Part shown: piece by piece, positions 37,382 to 46,288 of the stretch
Numbering within the stretch: position 1 is the first letter of the stretch
Layout: each line of letters begins with the position of its first letter
Source: an uncultured Granulosicoccus sp.
GTDB taxonomy: Bacteria; Pseudomonadota; Gammaproteobacteria; Granulosicoccales; Granulosicoccaceae
Reading direction: 5' to 3'
NCBI GenBank assembly: GCA_937924505.1
Contig: CALDSR010000010.1
Location: 68,760 to 132,759 of the forward strand
Length of the DNA stretch: 64,000 bases
Translations under genes and position numbers: made by a program
Notes under the pieces: model-generated
What the model was told of the DNA's origin: nothing
Databases searched by the model: none
The model's input: the letters and a program-made list of their open reading frames with translations, nothing else

Positions 37382-38245
37382 TCAGCTCGGCATTTCATCC
37401 CACTGCGGCAGCTCGTCACTGACTTCAAACCAAGGTGCCTTGGAACCCATGAATATATGCCCGCGCGCCTCGACGCCTGGTGCATCATCGAGGCTACCGA
37501 CCGGAATATTCATGGCACCTGTACCACCTGATTCCCTTGGAACCGGTGATCCACACTGGAGACAGAAAGCATTGCCAAATCGCGCTGCTTCCGCGTGATC
37601 ATAATTTTTGATTCGGTCCTGCCCTTTGATCCACTGAAACTGCTCAATGGGTACAAAGGCATTTGTCGCGTGCGCGGCACCCTTCACTTTTCGACAACGA
37701 CTGCAGTGGCAATTCATCATCAATTTCGGCGTACCCACATAGTCGAACGCCACATCGCCACATTGACACCCCCCTGCCACCCGTCCAGGTTGTGCTGCGC
37801 GGGTCGGATTATCAACGACGCGTGACATATTGCCATCACCATAATGATCCTTTTGTGGCAAGTCATCATGAATTGTGTAAGCCTCGGACTTTGATTCGCA
37901 AAAGATATGCGATTCGGGGCGTATCTCGGGATCACTATCGAGTAAACCCGCAGGCACATAGAAAACCCCATCCTGCTCGTTGCCATCAGCGGACTCACTG
38001 ATTGAGGGCTCGGGTAAGACCGACCCGCACTCACCGCAAAAAGCCCGTTCAAATTCAGGCGAGGATTTAAAGGTTTGCACATATTCCTGACCACGCAAAA
38101 AAGAAACGCCTGTAGCGCGGATATACGTTGCGAACAATGAGCCGTGAATTTTTCGACATATCGAACAGTGGCAATGGCTCATATTCGATAGTTCACCATC
38201 AATGGTAAATGCAACTTTTCCACACAAGCAACTACCAGAAGTCAT
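37382..38245 (-). CDS. GFA-family protein with two tandem Mss4-like zinc domains
   Basis: A 287-residue protein made of two copies of the roughly 130-residue GFA domain. Each has the zinc-ligand set: first copy CLCG (6-9), CHCSIC (near 25) and CGEC (near 70); second copy CQCG (near 159), CHCSRC (near 180) and CLQC (near 224). Most GFA proteins have one domain, so this is an internal duplication. The family is named after glutathione-dependent formaldehyde activation, but most members have no proven function. Confidence 0.9.
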   Translation of the reverse strand: MTSGSCLCGKVAFTIDGELSNMSHCHCSICRKIHGSLFATYIRATGVSFLRGQEYVQTFKSSPEFERAFCGECGSVLPEPSISESADGNEQDGVFYVPAGLLDSDPEIRPESHIFCESKSEAYTIHDDLPQKDHYGDGNMSRVVDNPTRAAQPGRVAGGCQCGDVAFDYVGTPKLMMNCHCSRCRKVKGAAHATNAFVPIEQFQWIKGQDRIKNYDHAEAARFGNAFCLQCGSPVPRESGGTGAMNIPVGSLDDAPGVEARGHIFMGSKAPWFEVSDELPQWDEMPS

Positions 38246-38368
38246 GATGTTCGCTCTTTCTAAAGAAGTAGTGCGTTCATTAAATCCAACTTCTCGCGAT
38301 TGATCAACCGGTTTCGTGATTTCCTGATCGTTCGTTAAACTCCCGCTCGCGATAAATTCCGGGTAAAT

Positions 38369-38374
38369 TATAAT
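38369..38374 (+). promoter_or_regulatory. Possible -10 element for the GcvT-like gene
   Basis: TATAAT lies 41 bp before the ATG at 38416. A convincing -35 hexamer was not found. GAGCGGAG before the start is the ribosome-binding site. Confidence 0.4.
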
Positions 38375-38415
38375 CGCGACAGGCAGACTGATTTATCCAG
38401 AGCGGAGACTATTTT

Positions 38416-39600
38416 ATGAATTCAAGTGACGGCAACACAAGAGATCTGGTCTCAAGCATTCCCGGTGCGGGCTGGGACTACAGTCTGTCACGCCACCCCT
38501 ATCATGAAATCGAACGCCCGTTGGGCCCCCATTACTGTGTCTATAACCGTCGTCATATGGCCTGCTGTTTCGACACTCGATCAACAGAAGACAGCTACTG
38601 GCTTCTTCGCCAGAAAGCTGCGCTGCTCAATACCGGGGAATTTCCCATTCAGTTTGCCGGTCCGGATGCCGAGCGACTACTGGACAAACTGTTCACCAAG
38701 GACATTACCAAGGTAAAGGTCGGTCGCTGTGGATACGGCGTTGCTTGTTACGAAGATGGCGGTCTGATTGTCGACGGCATTTTGTTACGCCTCGAAGAAG
38801 ATCGCTTCTGGTATGCACAAGCGGATGGCGATTTCTACAGTTGGGCGCGGGCGCATGCCAGTGGTATGGATGTCGAGATCAGCGACCCAGATGTCTATGT
38901 CTCACAGATACAGGGTCCCAACGCATTAAAAGTCCTCGAAGCCGCTAACGGAGGTCAGCTGCCCGAACCGTTTGGCTATTTCGCCATTGCCCGTGTCAAC
39001 TTTGCCGGTCAGGAAGTCGTCATCACACGAACCGGATACACGAATGAACTGGGTTGGGAGTTCTATACCGAACCGCATCACGATGCGAACGCGATTTGGC
39101 AACATTTAAAAGCCGCCGGCACACCGTTTGGTCTGGACATTTTTGGACTTGATGCCATGAATATCCGTCGCATCGAAGCCGGAATTTTGAACGCGGGGTC
39201 CGACTTCGATCAAACGACCACACCTTATGATGTCGGCCTGGGTCGATTTGTTGATGCAGACAAAGCGGATTTCATTGGAAAATCGGCCTTGGAATCTGCC
39301 TCTCGAGAATTACGCCTCTATGGCATCAAGTGCTTGACCGGCGAACCCTTGATCGCGTCACCGGTAGAGGCCGACGGCAAGAAAATCGGCACGGTCACCG
39401 CGGGCGCCATATCACCGTATCTCGAACACGGAATCGGTATTGTCCGGCTTGATCAAGCGGGTCGAGCAGCCGGTAGCAACGTCCAGGTGGGTTGCAGAGA
39501 TGGTCATTTACATGCGGCAGAACTGATAGAGATGCCTTTCTACGACAAGCTTGCAGAAATACCGCGCGGCAAGCGTGTGGACATTCCCAGCAAACCATAG
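38416..39600 (+). CDS. GcvT/DmdA-superfamily aminomethyltransferase-like protein
   Basis: A 394-residue protein of the glycine-cleavage T-protein fold, which moves a one-carbon unit to tetrahydrofolate. Seen: AALLNTGEFPIQFAGPDAERLLDKLFTKDI (near 75-105), QIQGPNALKVLEA (near 167), ITRTGYTNELGWEFYTEP (near 203) with the folate-site Glu, and RRIEAGILNAGSDFDQTTTP (near 250). Length and start differ from true GcvT, so the methyl donor is likely another methylated amine or sulfur/oxygen compound. The enzyme is unassigned. Convergent with a Gfo/Idh/MocA gene. Confidence 0.85.
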   Translation: MNSSDGNTRDLVSSIPGAGWDYSLSRHPYHEIERPLGPHYCVYNRRHMACCFDTRSTEDSYWLLRQKAALLNTGEFPIQFAGPDAERLLDKLFTKDITKVKVGRCGYGVACYEDGGLIVDGILLRLEEDRFWYAQADGDFYSWARAHASGMDVEISDPDVYVSQIQGPNALKVLEAANGGQLPEPFGYFAIARVNFAGQEVVITRTGYTNELGWEFYTEPHHDANAIWQHLKAAGTPFGLDIFGLDAMNIRRIEAGILNAGSDFDQTTTPYDVGLGRFVDADKADFIGKSALESASRELRLYGIKCLTGEPLIASPVEADGKKIGTVTAGAISPYLEHGIGIVRLDQAGRAAGSNVQVGCRDGHLHAAELIEMPFYDKLAEIPRGKRVDIPSKP

Positions 39601-39626
39601 GTCCATCGCTAAAATGAATCAACGCA

Positions 39627-40670
39627 TCAACAACAGCCATGTGCACCAGTTAGTGACTGATCAGCCAATGCCTGCGCACGAAGCGCCAACTCCATCACTT
39701 TGAAACAATGGGCTTGCGGCATCGCTGTCGACGAACGCTGCCGAATATCATCGAGCAAATTCTGAAAGTACGGAAACCCCGCATCCGGGCAATGAATATA
39801 TTCATGTGTCTTTCCGTTAACCAGATACAAGTGATCAGTTGCATCACTACGTCCGACATCAACGTACTTTCTCAGCTCGATATACCCTTCAGTGCCAAGC
39901 AATGTCAAACGACCATCACCCCAGGTTGGCAAGGCGTCGGGGGTAAACCAATCCACTCGAATATACCCGTGTGCGGATTCATTACGTAAGGCAATCTCGC
40001 CAAAATCCTGCAATCCCGGATCAGAGGGATGGGCAAAATTGCCGGCACTCGCCATCGTGACATTTGCATCGTTGGATCCGGTGAAGAACAGAAACTGATC
40101 AATCTGGTGTGAAGCGATGTCGCACAGAATGCCACCGTACTGAGATTTGTCAAAAAACCAGGCAGATCGTGACGCCCGGTTCAAACGATGGGGACCCAGT
40201 CCGATTGTTTGAATTACCTTTCCGATGGCACCCTCGGCAACCAGTTCAGCCGCCTTCGTTACACAGGCGACTTCAAAACGTTCAGAGAAATTAACTGACC
40301 ATATCCGACCCGTACGTTCAACGCAGTCCTTTATCTGTTGCAGTTGTTCAAGCGTTGTACAGCCTGGCTTGTCGACCATCACGTCCTTGCCATGCTCCAT
40401 CGCTTCAATCGCCAGTGCTGCGCGTTGCGCTGGAATGTCGGCGATAAGAATCAAATCGATACTGTCGTCATCGAGTAGCGTCTGGCGGTTCTCAACCCTT
40501 GGCACGCCAGGAAAACGTTTGTCAAAGCCATCTAGCGTCGGCGGATTTCCGTCTGTCCACCAGCCGACAAATTCGGCACCGACAGATTGCATATTGGCGC
40601 TTTGGCCATAGATGTGCCGATGCTCCAGCCCGATGGCGGCAAATCGAATGGGCTTATGATCCTTGGACAT
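39627..40670 (-). CDS. Gfo/Idh/MocA family oxidoreductase
   Basis: A 347-residue NAD(P)-dependent dehydrogenase-like protein. It has a degenerate Rossmann start (IRFAAIGLEHRH) and the VDKPGCTTLEQL motif near residue 95 (family EKP with Asp in place of Glu). The fold's C-terminal domain holds GGILCDIASHQIDQFLFF near 172. Family members oxidise or epimerise sugars and inositols. It lies 11 bp downstream of another member of the family, forming a pair. Confidence 0.88.
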   Translation of the reverse strand: MSKDHKPIRFAAIGLEHRHIYGQSANMQSVGAEFVGWWTDGNPPTLDGFDKRFPGVPRVENRQTLLDDDSIDLILIADIPAQRAALAIEAMEHGKDVMVDKPGCTTLEQLQQIKDCVERTGRIWSVNFSERFEVACVTKAAELVAEGAIGKVIQTIGLGPHRLNRASRSAWFFDKSQYGGILCDIASHQIDQFLFFTGSNDANVTMASAGNFAHPSDPGLQDFGEIALRNESAHGYIRVDWFTPDALPTWGDGRLTLLGTEGYIELRKYVDVGRSDATDHLYLVNGKTHEYIHCPDAGFPYFQNLLDDIRQRSSTAMPQAHCFKVMELALRAQALADQSLTGAHGCC

Positions 40671-40681
40671 CTTTTCAAATT

Positions 40682-41737
40682 CTAGCCGTTAAGATTTACG
40701 GTCTGACCGCTCGCAGCCGCCTGTTGTATCGCTTCGATAACTTGCAAGGTTTTCAAACCTTCACGCCCTGAAACCAGTGGTTCGATACCGTCTGTAATCA
40801 CCTGACCAAAATGCCGAATCTGATTGACCAATGGATCCGACGCCTCTCTCGGTGATGATGTTGCCGAAATCGGCTGCCACCAGTTCCGCTCACCGGCGTG
40901 TGTCCAGAGCCGCATGTCCGGGATGGACAATGAGCCGTGGCTTCCACCGATCAAATAGCAACTCTCGCTGGTTACAGGATAAATCGGGTACTCGCCCGAG
41001 GTATGTTCCCAGCTCCAGGGAGAGACGACAGAATCCGACACACTGATTGTCGCAATGGCTCCATGGTCGAAGGTCAAAACGGCAGCGGCAACATCTTCGT
41101 TTTCGAACCCTCGGGCACTCGGCGCTGCCTGCGCTTGAACCTTGACCACTTCACCGCAGAAAGAACGCACCAGATCCACGTCATGGACAAGATTTACCGA
41201 GATCGGCCCGGCACCGTCGAGCTTTCGCCACGGGGCGACTTCAAAATAATCGTCGGGCTTATAAAACCAGCAGGTTGCATTAACCACGCGAATGTCACCG
41301 AGCTCACCAGCATCGATCAAGGTGCGTGCGCGATGTATCAGTGGGTTGTGTCGCCGATGGTGCCCCACCAACATGGGCACTCCCGCCCTTTCTGCCGCCA
41401 CCACCAGTCGTTCACCATCAGCCGATGTCGTGGCTAGCGGTTTTTCAACCAGCACTGGACAGCCGGCGTCCACACACGCAAGCCCCTGCTCAACATGCAA
41501 GGTGGTCGGCGTTGACAGAATGATGCCATCCGGTTTGTGATCAAGAAAAAGATCAGCCAGCGATGAAAACACAGGCACATTTTTTTCAGCTGAATAGGCG
41601 ATCGCGTCTTCCGAGGTATCGACAATCGCTGATAGCGCGACGCGGGACACCTGCTCGATTGCGGTGACATGGCGTCTACCGACGAGCCCTGCGCCAACGA
41701 TGGCCAGTCGGATGGGGTTATTGCTACTCGCGTTCAT
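40682..41737 (-). CDS. Gfo/Idh/MocA family oxidoreductase
   Basis: About 351 residues from the ATG at 41737. The Rossmann motif LAIVGAGLVGRRH lies at the N-terminus, VEKPLATT near residue 95 and NLVHDVDLVRSF near 180 contain the catalytic-region Lys and His. Probably a sugar or cyclitol dehydrogenase; the substrate is unknown. It starts 34 bp after the znuA stop on the same strand and is followed by a second family member, so both may be transcribed from the zinc-controlled znuA promoter. Confidence 0.9.
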   Translation of the reverse strand: MNASSNNPIRLAIVGAGLVGRRHVTAIEQVSRVALSAIVDTSEDAIAYSAEKNVPVFSSLADLFLDHKPDGIILSTPTTLHVEQGLACVDAGCPVLVEKPLATTSADGERLVVAAERAGVPMLVGHHRRHNPLIHRARTLIDAGELGDIRVVNATCWFYKPDDYFEVAPWRKLDGAGPISVNLVHDVDLVRSFCGEVVKVQAQAAPSARGFENEDVAAAVLTFDHGAIATISVSDSVVSPWSWEHTSGEYPIYPVTSESCYLIGGSHGSLSIPDMRLWTHAGERNWWQPISATSSPREASDPLVNQIRHFGQVITDGIEPLVSGREGLKTLQVIEAIQQAAASGQTVNLNG

Positions 41738-41771
41738 GGTTTCTTTTAGTCGCGAACTCGGTTTCGTTGAA

Positions 41772-42752
41772 TCAGTCAGATAATTTTCGGGATAAACATT
41801 CAATCAATTGCTCGGCCGCCGTCAGCAACCACTCGGTATAGAGTTCCGGCGATAATGAAAATTCTACTGCCAAAGGATCAATAAGGACAACACGTGCCGG
41901 AACATTACCGATAATTGCGCTCACAAGCCCCTTGTTGTACAGCGGTTCAACCACCACGCAATTAACATTTTCGCGGGTGAACAGGTTCCTGACTTGCGCC
42001 ATGCGCGATACGCTCGGTCGACTCGAATCACTGATCGAGATAGCACCAACCGACGGCAGCTCAAAGCGCGATGAAAAATATTGATAGGCATCGTGATAGA
42101 CGATGTATCGAGGTTCCTCTATTTCACTCAAGCGACGACGCACCGTTTCTATCGCCTTATCGATCTGTTGCTGACCGGACAGGGCATTATGTTTGAAAAC
42201 ATCGGCATTGGCCGGATCCAGACGAGCCAGCTCAGTTGCGATTCTACCAAGCCATAATTTTGCGTTCTCAGGATCAAACCAACCGTGAGGATCAAATTCA
42301 CCATGTGTGTGCGAATGTGCACTGTGGCGTTGTTCGTCTTTATGCGAAAACGCAGCATCCTGACGATTTTTCAGCAGCGTTGTACCATCGGTCTCCATCA
42401 ACTCTATTGATATTGCGCCATCATCGACCGCGTGAACCGCCTTGTCGAGCCATGGCGTCAACGACGGTCCAATCCAGAACAACACATCAGCATCATTCAA
42501 TTTTGCAGCATCGGAAGGGCGCATGGTGTAACTATGCGCATTGGCGCCTCGTGTCATGATCATTGCCGGCTCGCCCACACCCTCCATGACACGTGCTACC
42601 AGACTATGTACTGGTGCGATGTCGGTCACCACCCGTAGCTCTTGAGCCTTGGCCGGAGCCCAAGGGAGCATCCACAGGACACTCAAGACAACGCCCACAG
42701 TGGCCCGGCCCTTTTTTGCCGCACCGGTCAAACACCTCGTACCAAAGGCCAT
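41772..42752 (-). CDS. znuA: Zinc ABC transporter substrate-binding protein ZnuA
   Basis: A 326-residue periplasmic zinc receptor with a signal peptide (about 1-36, ending PAKA). Zinc-ligand His residues appear in GANAHSYTMRPS near 72, FDPHGWFDPEN near 155 and YIVYHDAYQYF near 215. A His-rich loop (about 136-152) is the usual zinc-sensing insert. It is divergent from zur-znuC-znuB with a Zur-box-like palindrome in the gap. Confidence 0.95.
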   Translation of the reverse strand: MAFGTRCLTGAAKKGRATVGVVLSVLWMLPWAPAKAQELRVVTDIAPVHSLVARVMEGVGEPAMIMTRGANAHSYTMRPSDAAKLNDADVLFWIGPSLTPWLDKAVHAVDDGAISIELMETDGTTLLKNRQDAAFSHKDEQRHSAHSHTHGEFDPHGWFDPENAKLWLGRIATELARLDPANADVFKHNALSGQQQIDKAIETVRRRLSEIEEPRYIVYHDAYQYFSSRFELPSVGAISISDSSRPSVSRMAQVRNLFTRENVNCVVVEPLYNKGLVSAIIGNVPARVVLIDPLAVEFSLSPELYTEWLLTAAEQLIECLSRKLSD

Positions 42753-42775
42753 CGATATTAGTCGCTGAAATTAAT

Positions 42776-42796
42776 AGTGTTAAGATATAACATTAT
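42776..42796. promoter_or_regulatory. Zur-box-like palindrome
   Basis: GTGTTAAGATATAACATTA and flanks form an imperfect dyad (TGTTA...TAACA) centred near 42785, close to the known gammaproteobacterial Zur box. It lies 24 bp before znuA and about 40 bp before zur, placed to repress both directions under zinc sufficiency. Confidence 0.75.
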
Positions 42797-42835
42797 ACTC
42801 TATCCTGTTGGACAAATTACCTCGCCCCGTCAACC

Positions 42836-43318
42836 ATGAATCCGATCGGTTTCGAACATCATGATCATGCCAGCTGCGTCGACGACGGCGTCGAGGCTGT
42901 GGAAGCCTATTGCAAGACCGAAGGCCTTCAGTTCACCGAGGTACGCAGGCGAGTTCTTGAGATGTTACTCAAAGAACACCGCGCCTTCGGCGCCTACGAG
43001 ATTCTCGATCAGTTGCGCGAGGAAAACCTGGGATCTCAGCCACCGATTGCCTACCGGGCCTTGGATTTTCTCGTCAAACACGGTTTTGCCCACAAGATCG
43101 AACGGCTCAATGCATTCATCGCTTGCCATCACCCGGGGCAATCTCACGCACCGGCATTTCTGATCTGTCGGGTATGTGATGCGGTCGCCGAAGCCAAATC
43201 ACAGCCATCGCGCAGCATGCTTGCCTCCACAGCTCGCAAGGCCGGGTTTACAATCGAACGTACCGTGATAGAGGCTGTCGGCGTATGCCCGAACTGTACG
43301 GATGATGCCAACACATGA
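42836..43318 (+). CDS. zur: Zinc uptake regulator Zur (Fur family)
   Basis: A 160-residue Fur-family repressor. The DNA-binding part (about 25-85) is followed by metal-site residues: CHHPGQSHAPAFLICRVCDAV (about 101-121, with CxxC) and a second CPNC near the C-terminus. This is the Zur rather than Fur pattern, and the znu genes on both sides confirm it. Its stop overlaps the znuC start (ATGA). Confidence 0.93.
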   Translation: MNPIGFEHHDHASCVDDGVEAVEAYCKTEGLQFTEVRRRVLEMLLKEHRAFGAYEILDQLREENLGSQPPIAYRALDFLVKHGFAHKIERLNAFIACHHPGQSHAPAFLICRVCDAVAEAKSQPSRSMLASTARKAGFTIERTVIEAVGVCPNCTDDANT

Positions 43319-44037
43319 GCCTGGTCACGGTAAACGGGCTGAACGTCAGGTTCGGTAAGTCCAGTGTTTTACACAACATCCACTTCACGATAAACCTCGG
43401 TGAAATCGTGACCATTGTCGGTCCGAACGGTTCTGGCAAATCAACGTTCTTACGCAGCCTTATTGGTGCAGTAAAACCGACGTCCGGCTCGATCACGCTG
43501 ACAGCCGGGACACGCGTTGGTTATGTCCCACAACGATTGCATATCGATTCAACCTTACCCATCACAGTACAACGTTTTTTAAACCTGCCTCATCGTGCTG
43601 AAAAACAGGCGGTGCAGCGGGCACTTGAACAATCCGGCGCTGCACAGCTGCTCACGCGTCAACTCAGCGATTTGTCAGGCGGGCAATTTCAAAAGGTTTT
43701 ACTGGATCGCGCCTTGCTGGCGCAACCCAATCTACTGATTCTCGATGAACCAACGCAGGGTTTGGACCAGCCTGGCTCGGCTGCGTTCTATCGACAGCTT
43801 GAAAACATCAGACGCGACGTTGGCTGCGCCGTATTGATGGTAAGTCATGAATTGCATGTCGTTATGGCCGCCTCTGATCGTGTCATTTGCCTGAATGGCC
43901 ATGTGTGCTGCGAAGGACACCCGGAACATGTCGCCAGTGCTCCCGAGTATCGTGCTTTGTTTGGTACCGGTACCCAGGGCGCGCTGGCGTTGTATCGTCA
44001 CGAACACACGCACTCTCATGATCACGATGCTGATTGA
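43315..44037 (+). CDS. znuC: Zinc ABC transporter ATP-binding protein ZnuC
   Basis: A 240-residue ATPase with Walker A GPNGSGKS near 37, signature LSGGQFQK near 118 and Walker B LLILDEPTQGLDQ near 140. The C-terminal HEHTHSHDHDAD is His-rich, common in zinc transport ATPases. It overlaps zur upstream and znuB downstream, so the three are one unit. Confidence 0.95.
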   Translation: MSLVTVNGLNVRFGKSSVLHNIHFTINLGEIVTIVGPNGSGKSTFLRSLIGAVKPTSGSITLTAGTRVGYVPQRLHIDSTLPITVQRFLNLPHRAEKQAVQRALEQSGAAQLLTRQLSDLSGGQFQKVLLDRALLAQPNLLILDEPTQGLDQPGSAAFYRQLENIRRDVGCAVLMVSHELHVVMAASDRVICLNGHVCCEGHPEHVASAPEYRALFGTGTQGALALYRHEHTHSHDHDAD

Positions 44038-44815
44038 CCATTTTCTGGTGCGTGCCGCCCTGGCAGGTATCGGTGTTGCCATTGCGGCGGCACCCTTGGG
44101 CTGTTTTGTCGTGTGGCGCCGTATGGCCTACTTCGGTGAAGCCACGGCACATGCATCCGTGCTTGGTATCGCGCTCGCTCTGGCGTTCTCGACATCGGTA
44201 TTTCTTGGTGCGCTGATCACCGCCTTGTTGATGGCGAGTCTGGTGTCCATGTTCAGTGGCAAAACGCACGCAATGGATACGCTCCTGGGGGTGATGTCAC
44301 ATGCCGCCCTTGCCATTGGTCTGGTAGCCGCATCGTTTGTTTCAGGCGCCCGACTAGACCTCGTGGCCTATTTGTTTGGCGACATTCTCGCGGTCAGTCG
44401 TACCGATCTGATTGTCATCTGGTGTGGCAGTTTGCTGGTACTTGCATTGCTTTACTGGCGTTGGTCTGCCTTGTTGGTGTCCACACTCAATCCTGATCTT
44501 GCCCACGCCGCCAATATTGACCCGCGACGCGAGCAAATGGTGCTGACCGTTGCCTTGGCAGTTGTTGTTGCCGTCGCTATCAAGGTTGTTGGTGTTTTGT
44601 TGATCGCCGCGATGCTGATCATTCCGGCAGCCGCCGCTCGTGTGTTCGCTGGCACGCCAGAGCGGATGGCTTTGATCGCGGGTGTATTGGCTATTGCGTC
44701 GACTATTGCGGGACTGCAAATGTCTTACCTGATGGATACACCACCCGGTGCGTCCATCGTGACGGTGGCAACTATCTTGTTTTGCGGATCCATGATGATA
44801 CCGAAATATCGTTAG
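44018..44815 (+). CDS. znuB: Zinc ABC transporter permease ZnuB
   Basis: A 265-residue permease with about eight hydrophobic segments. The ATG at 44018 (or 44027) overlaps the end of znuC; a longer open frame from 43895 lies wholly inside znuC and is unlikely. Family features are GEATAHASVLGIALALA near the N-terminus and KVVGVLLIAAMLIIPAAAAR near 190. Confidence 0.94.
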   Translation: MITMLIDHFLVRAALAGIGVAIAAAPLGCFVVWRRMAYFGEATAHASVLGIALALAFSTSVFLGALITALLMASLVSMFSGKTHAMDTLLGVMSHAALAIGLVAASFVSGARLDLVAYLFGDILAVSRTDLIVIWCGSLLVLALLYWRWSALLVSTLNPDLAHAANIDPRREQMVLTVALAVVVAVAIKVVGVLLIAAMLIIPAAAARVFAGTPERMALIAGVLAIASTIAGLQMSYLMDTPPGASIVTVATILFCGSMMIPKYR

Positions 44816-44828
44816 CTACCCGAATCAA

Positions 44829-45194
44829 TTATTCCTGAGCGCCAGTACCAACAAAGCCCACCATGCGCGAAATAAGTTCACCGTCAGTTTCCACAAAGTA
44901 TTGGCCAAGCTGAACCATCTCCTTGCCATCAGGACCCTTGCCACCAAAAACAACTGTCGCGCGACTCATGCCACCGGTGATGTCCGTCCCGACAACCTTG
45001 GCAGTCCAACCAGGTGCATTCGCGCTAAACATCCCGACATAATCATTCAAAGCGTCGATACCGCTTAAGGTTTGTGGTGTACGCGGGTCGTCGTACTGGA
45101 TGTTCGTGTTTACCGCGCCTGAAATTTTTTCAAGACGCGCATCAGCGGATTCAATCGCCCATGCATCGAAAAAAGTTGAAATAGGGTCTGACAT
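44829..45194 (-). CDS. SnoaL/NTF2-like small protein
   Basis: A 121-residue protein of the NTF2-like cone fold: AWAIESADARLEKISGAV then YDDPRTPQTLSGIDALNDYVGMF is the typical polyketide-cyclase/ketosteroid-isomerase-like pattern. Substrate and role are unknown. It is divergent from the broken WYL regulator at 45308, which may once have controlled it. Confidence 0.8.
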   Translation of the reverse strand: MSDPISTFFDAWAIESADARLEKISGAVNTNIQYDDPRTPQTLSGIDALNDYVGMFSANAPGWTAKVVGTDITGGMSRATVVFGGKGPDGKEMVQLGQYFVETDGELISRMVGFVGTGAQE

Positions 45195-45307
45195 ATCGCT
45201 GACTCGGCCGGTTAGGTGAGACTGATTCTAGCGTGAAACGGCGAGAATTACGATGACACCTGGGAGACGGCAACGCTTACGCCGCAGGCAACCGTTATAA
45301 TCAACCG

Positions 45308-46047
45308 ATGAACCGATTCGACCGAGTCACCTCGCTGTTACTTCTGCTTCAAACACGATCGGTGATTACAGCTAAATTCTTGTCAGCGCATTTTAATGTC
45401 TCCGAGCGAACGGATATACCGCGACATAAGAACACTGGAGAATGCAGGTGTCCTGATCGGCGCTGAAGCGGGTATCGGTTACTATCTTGAAAAAGGCTAC
45501 CGCCTGCCGCCCATCAGTTTCACGCTTGATGAGGCCGCATCACTACTGCTCGGTGAAAAACTCTTGGTATCCAGCCTTGATGTCAATTCACGTCAGGATT
45601 TCAATCAGGCGTTGAACAAGATCAGAGCCGTGATTGATAACGCTGACAAGGATTATTTAAGTTCGTTTGATGCGGACATTGAAGTGGTATCTTGATACAC
45701 GACCCGGTCAGGACGAGCTTCAGGAAGTCGAATTATTCTTCAGCCCAGAAGCTGCACGGTTCGTTGGCGAACAGCGTTATATGTTCGGTTTCGTTGAAGA
45801 AGAGCGACAAGCCGATGGCGTGAAGATGCGTTTTCGCACGCCGGTTCCGGAGTATATGGCTCGCTGGCTGTTGCAGTACACGGATGGGGTCAAAATCATT
45901 CGTGGCGATACGATTGAAGCTGCACTCAGCAGGTTTTCCGCTCTAAGGGCATATTGCGGTATCATTCCGACCCTGCGAGCCATGACGTTTACAAGCAATC
46001 ACTCATTTCTGAAACGCCCTGCTTTTTCCGGTCGACACCATGAGTAA
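45308..46047 (+). pseudogene. YafY-type WYL transcriptional regulator, disrupted
   Basis: From ATG 45308 the sequence reads MNRFDRVTSLLLLLQTRS and a helix-turn-helix up to NVSERT. An extra G near 45412 then shifts the frame; the rest (IYRDIRTLENAG...GYRLPPISFTLDEAASLLLGEKL) continues in the frame ending at 45695. The C-terminal WCX domain (EVELFFSPEAARFVGEQRY...MARWLLQYTDGVKI) follows in a third frame to 46047. The central WYL domain is missing, so the gene has both frameshifts and a deletion of roughly 100 residues. Confidence 0.8.
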
Positions 46048-46270
46048 ATCCGCCCCCAAACCCGATCGAGGTTCACCCGCCGCACGGACCGATGAAATCA
46101 TGCTGGTTCAAGAGACCATGCGTACCCTCGGACTTTATGACGGTAAGATCGATGGATTACCTGGCACGCGTACCATGATCGCTGTCAGGTCTTTCAAGAA
46201 ATCGAATAATATGCCAGTCAACAATACGCTCAATGACGATTTTATCGAACATATTCGAAATCACACATGA
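46040..46270 (+). CDS. Small peptidoglycan-binding-domain-like protein
   Basis: A 76-residue protein; residues 18-60 (EIMLVQETMRTLGLYDGKIDGLPGTRTMIAVRSFKKS) match a PG_binding_1 repeat. No signal peptide is seen, so a wall role would need export by another route. It overlaps the end of the broken regulator by 8 bp and is 18 bp from the next gene, so it may be the first intact gene of the operon that runs to 51862. Confidence 0.7.
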   Translation: MSKSAPKPDRGSPAARTDEIMLVQETMRTLGLYDGKIDGLPGTRTMIAVRSFKKSNNMPVNNTLNDDFIEHIRNHT

Positions 46271-46288
46271 CCGGTAACCACCTGCCCT

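Noticed and set aside
38416..39600. DMSP demethylase DmdA or GcvT
   Set aside because: Same superfamily, but the N-terminal block and length differ from both, so only the superfamily is called.
43895..44017. N-terminal extension of ZnuB
   Set aside because: Lies entirely within znuC in another frame; ZnuB homologs start near MLIDHFLV.
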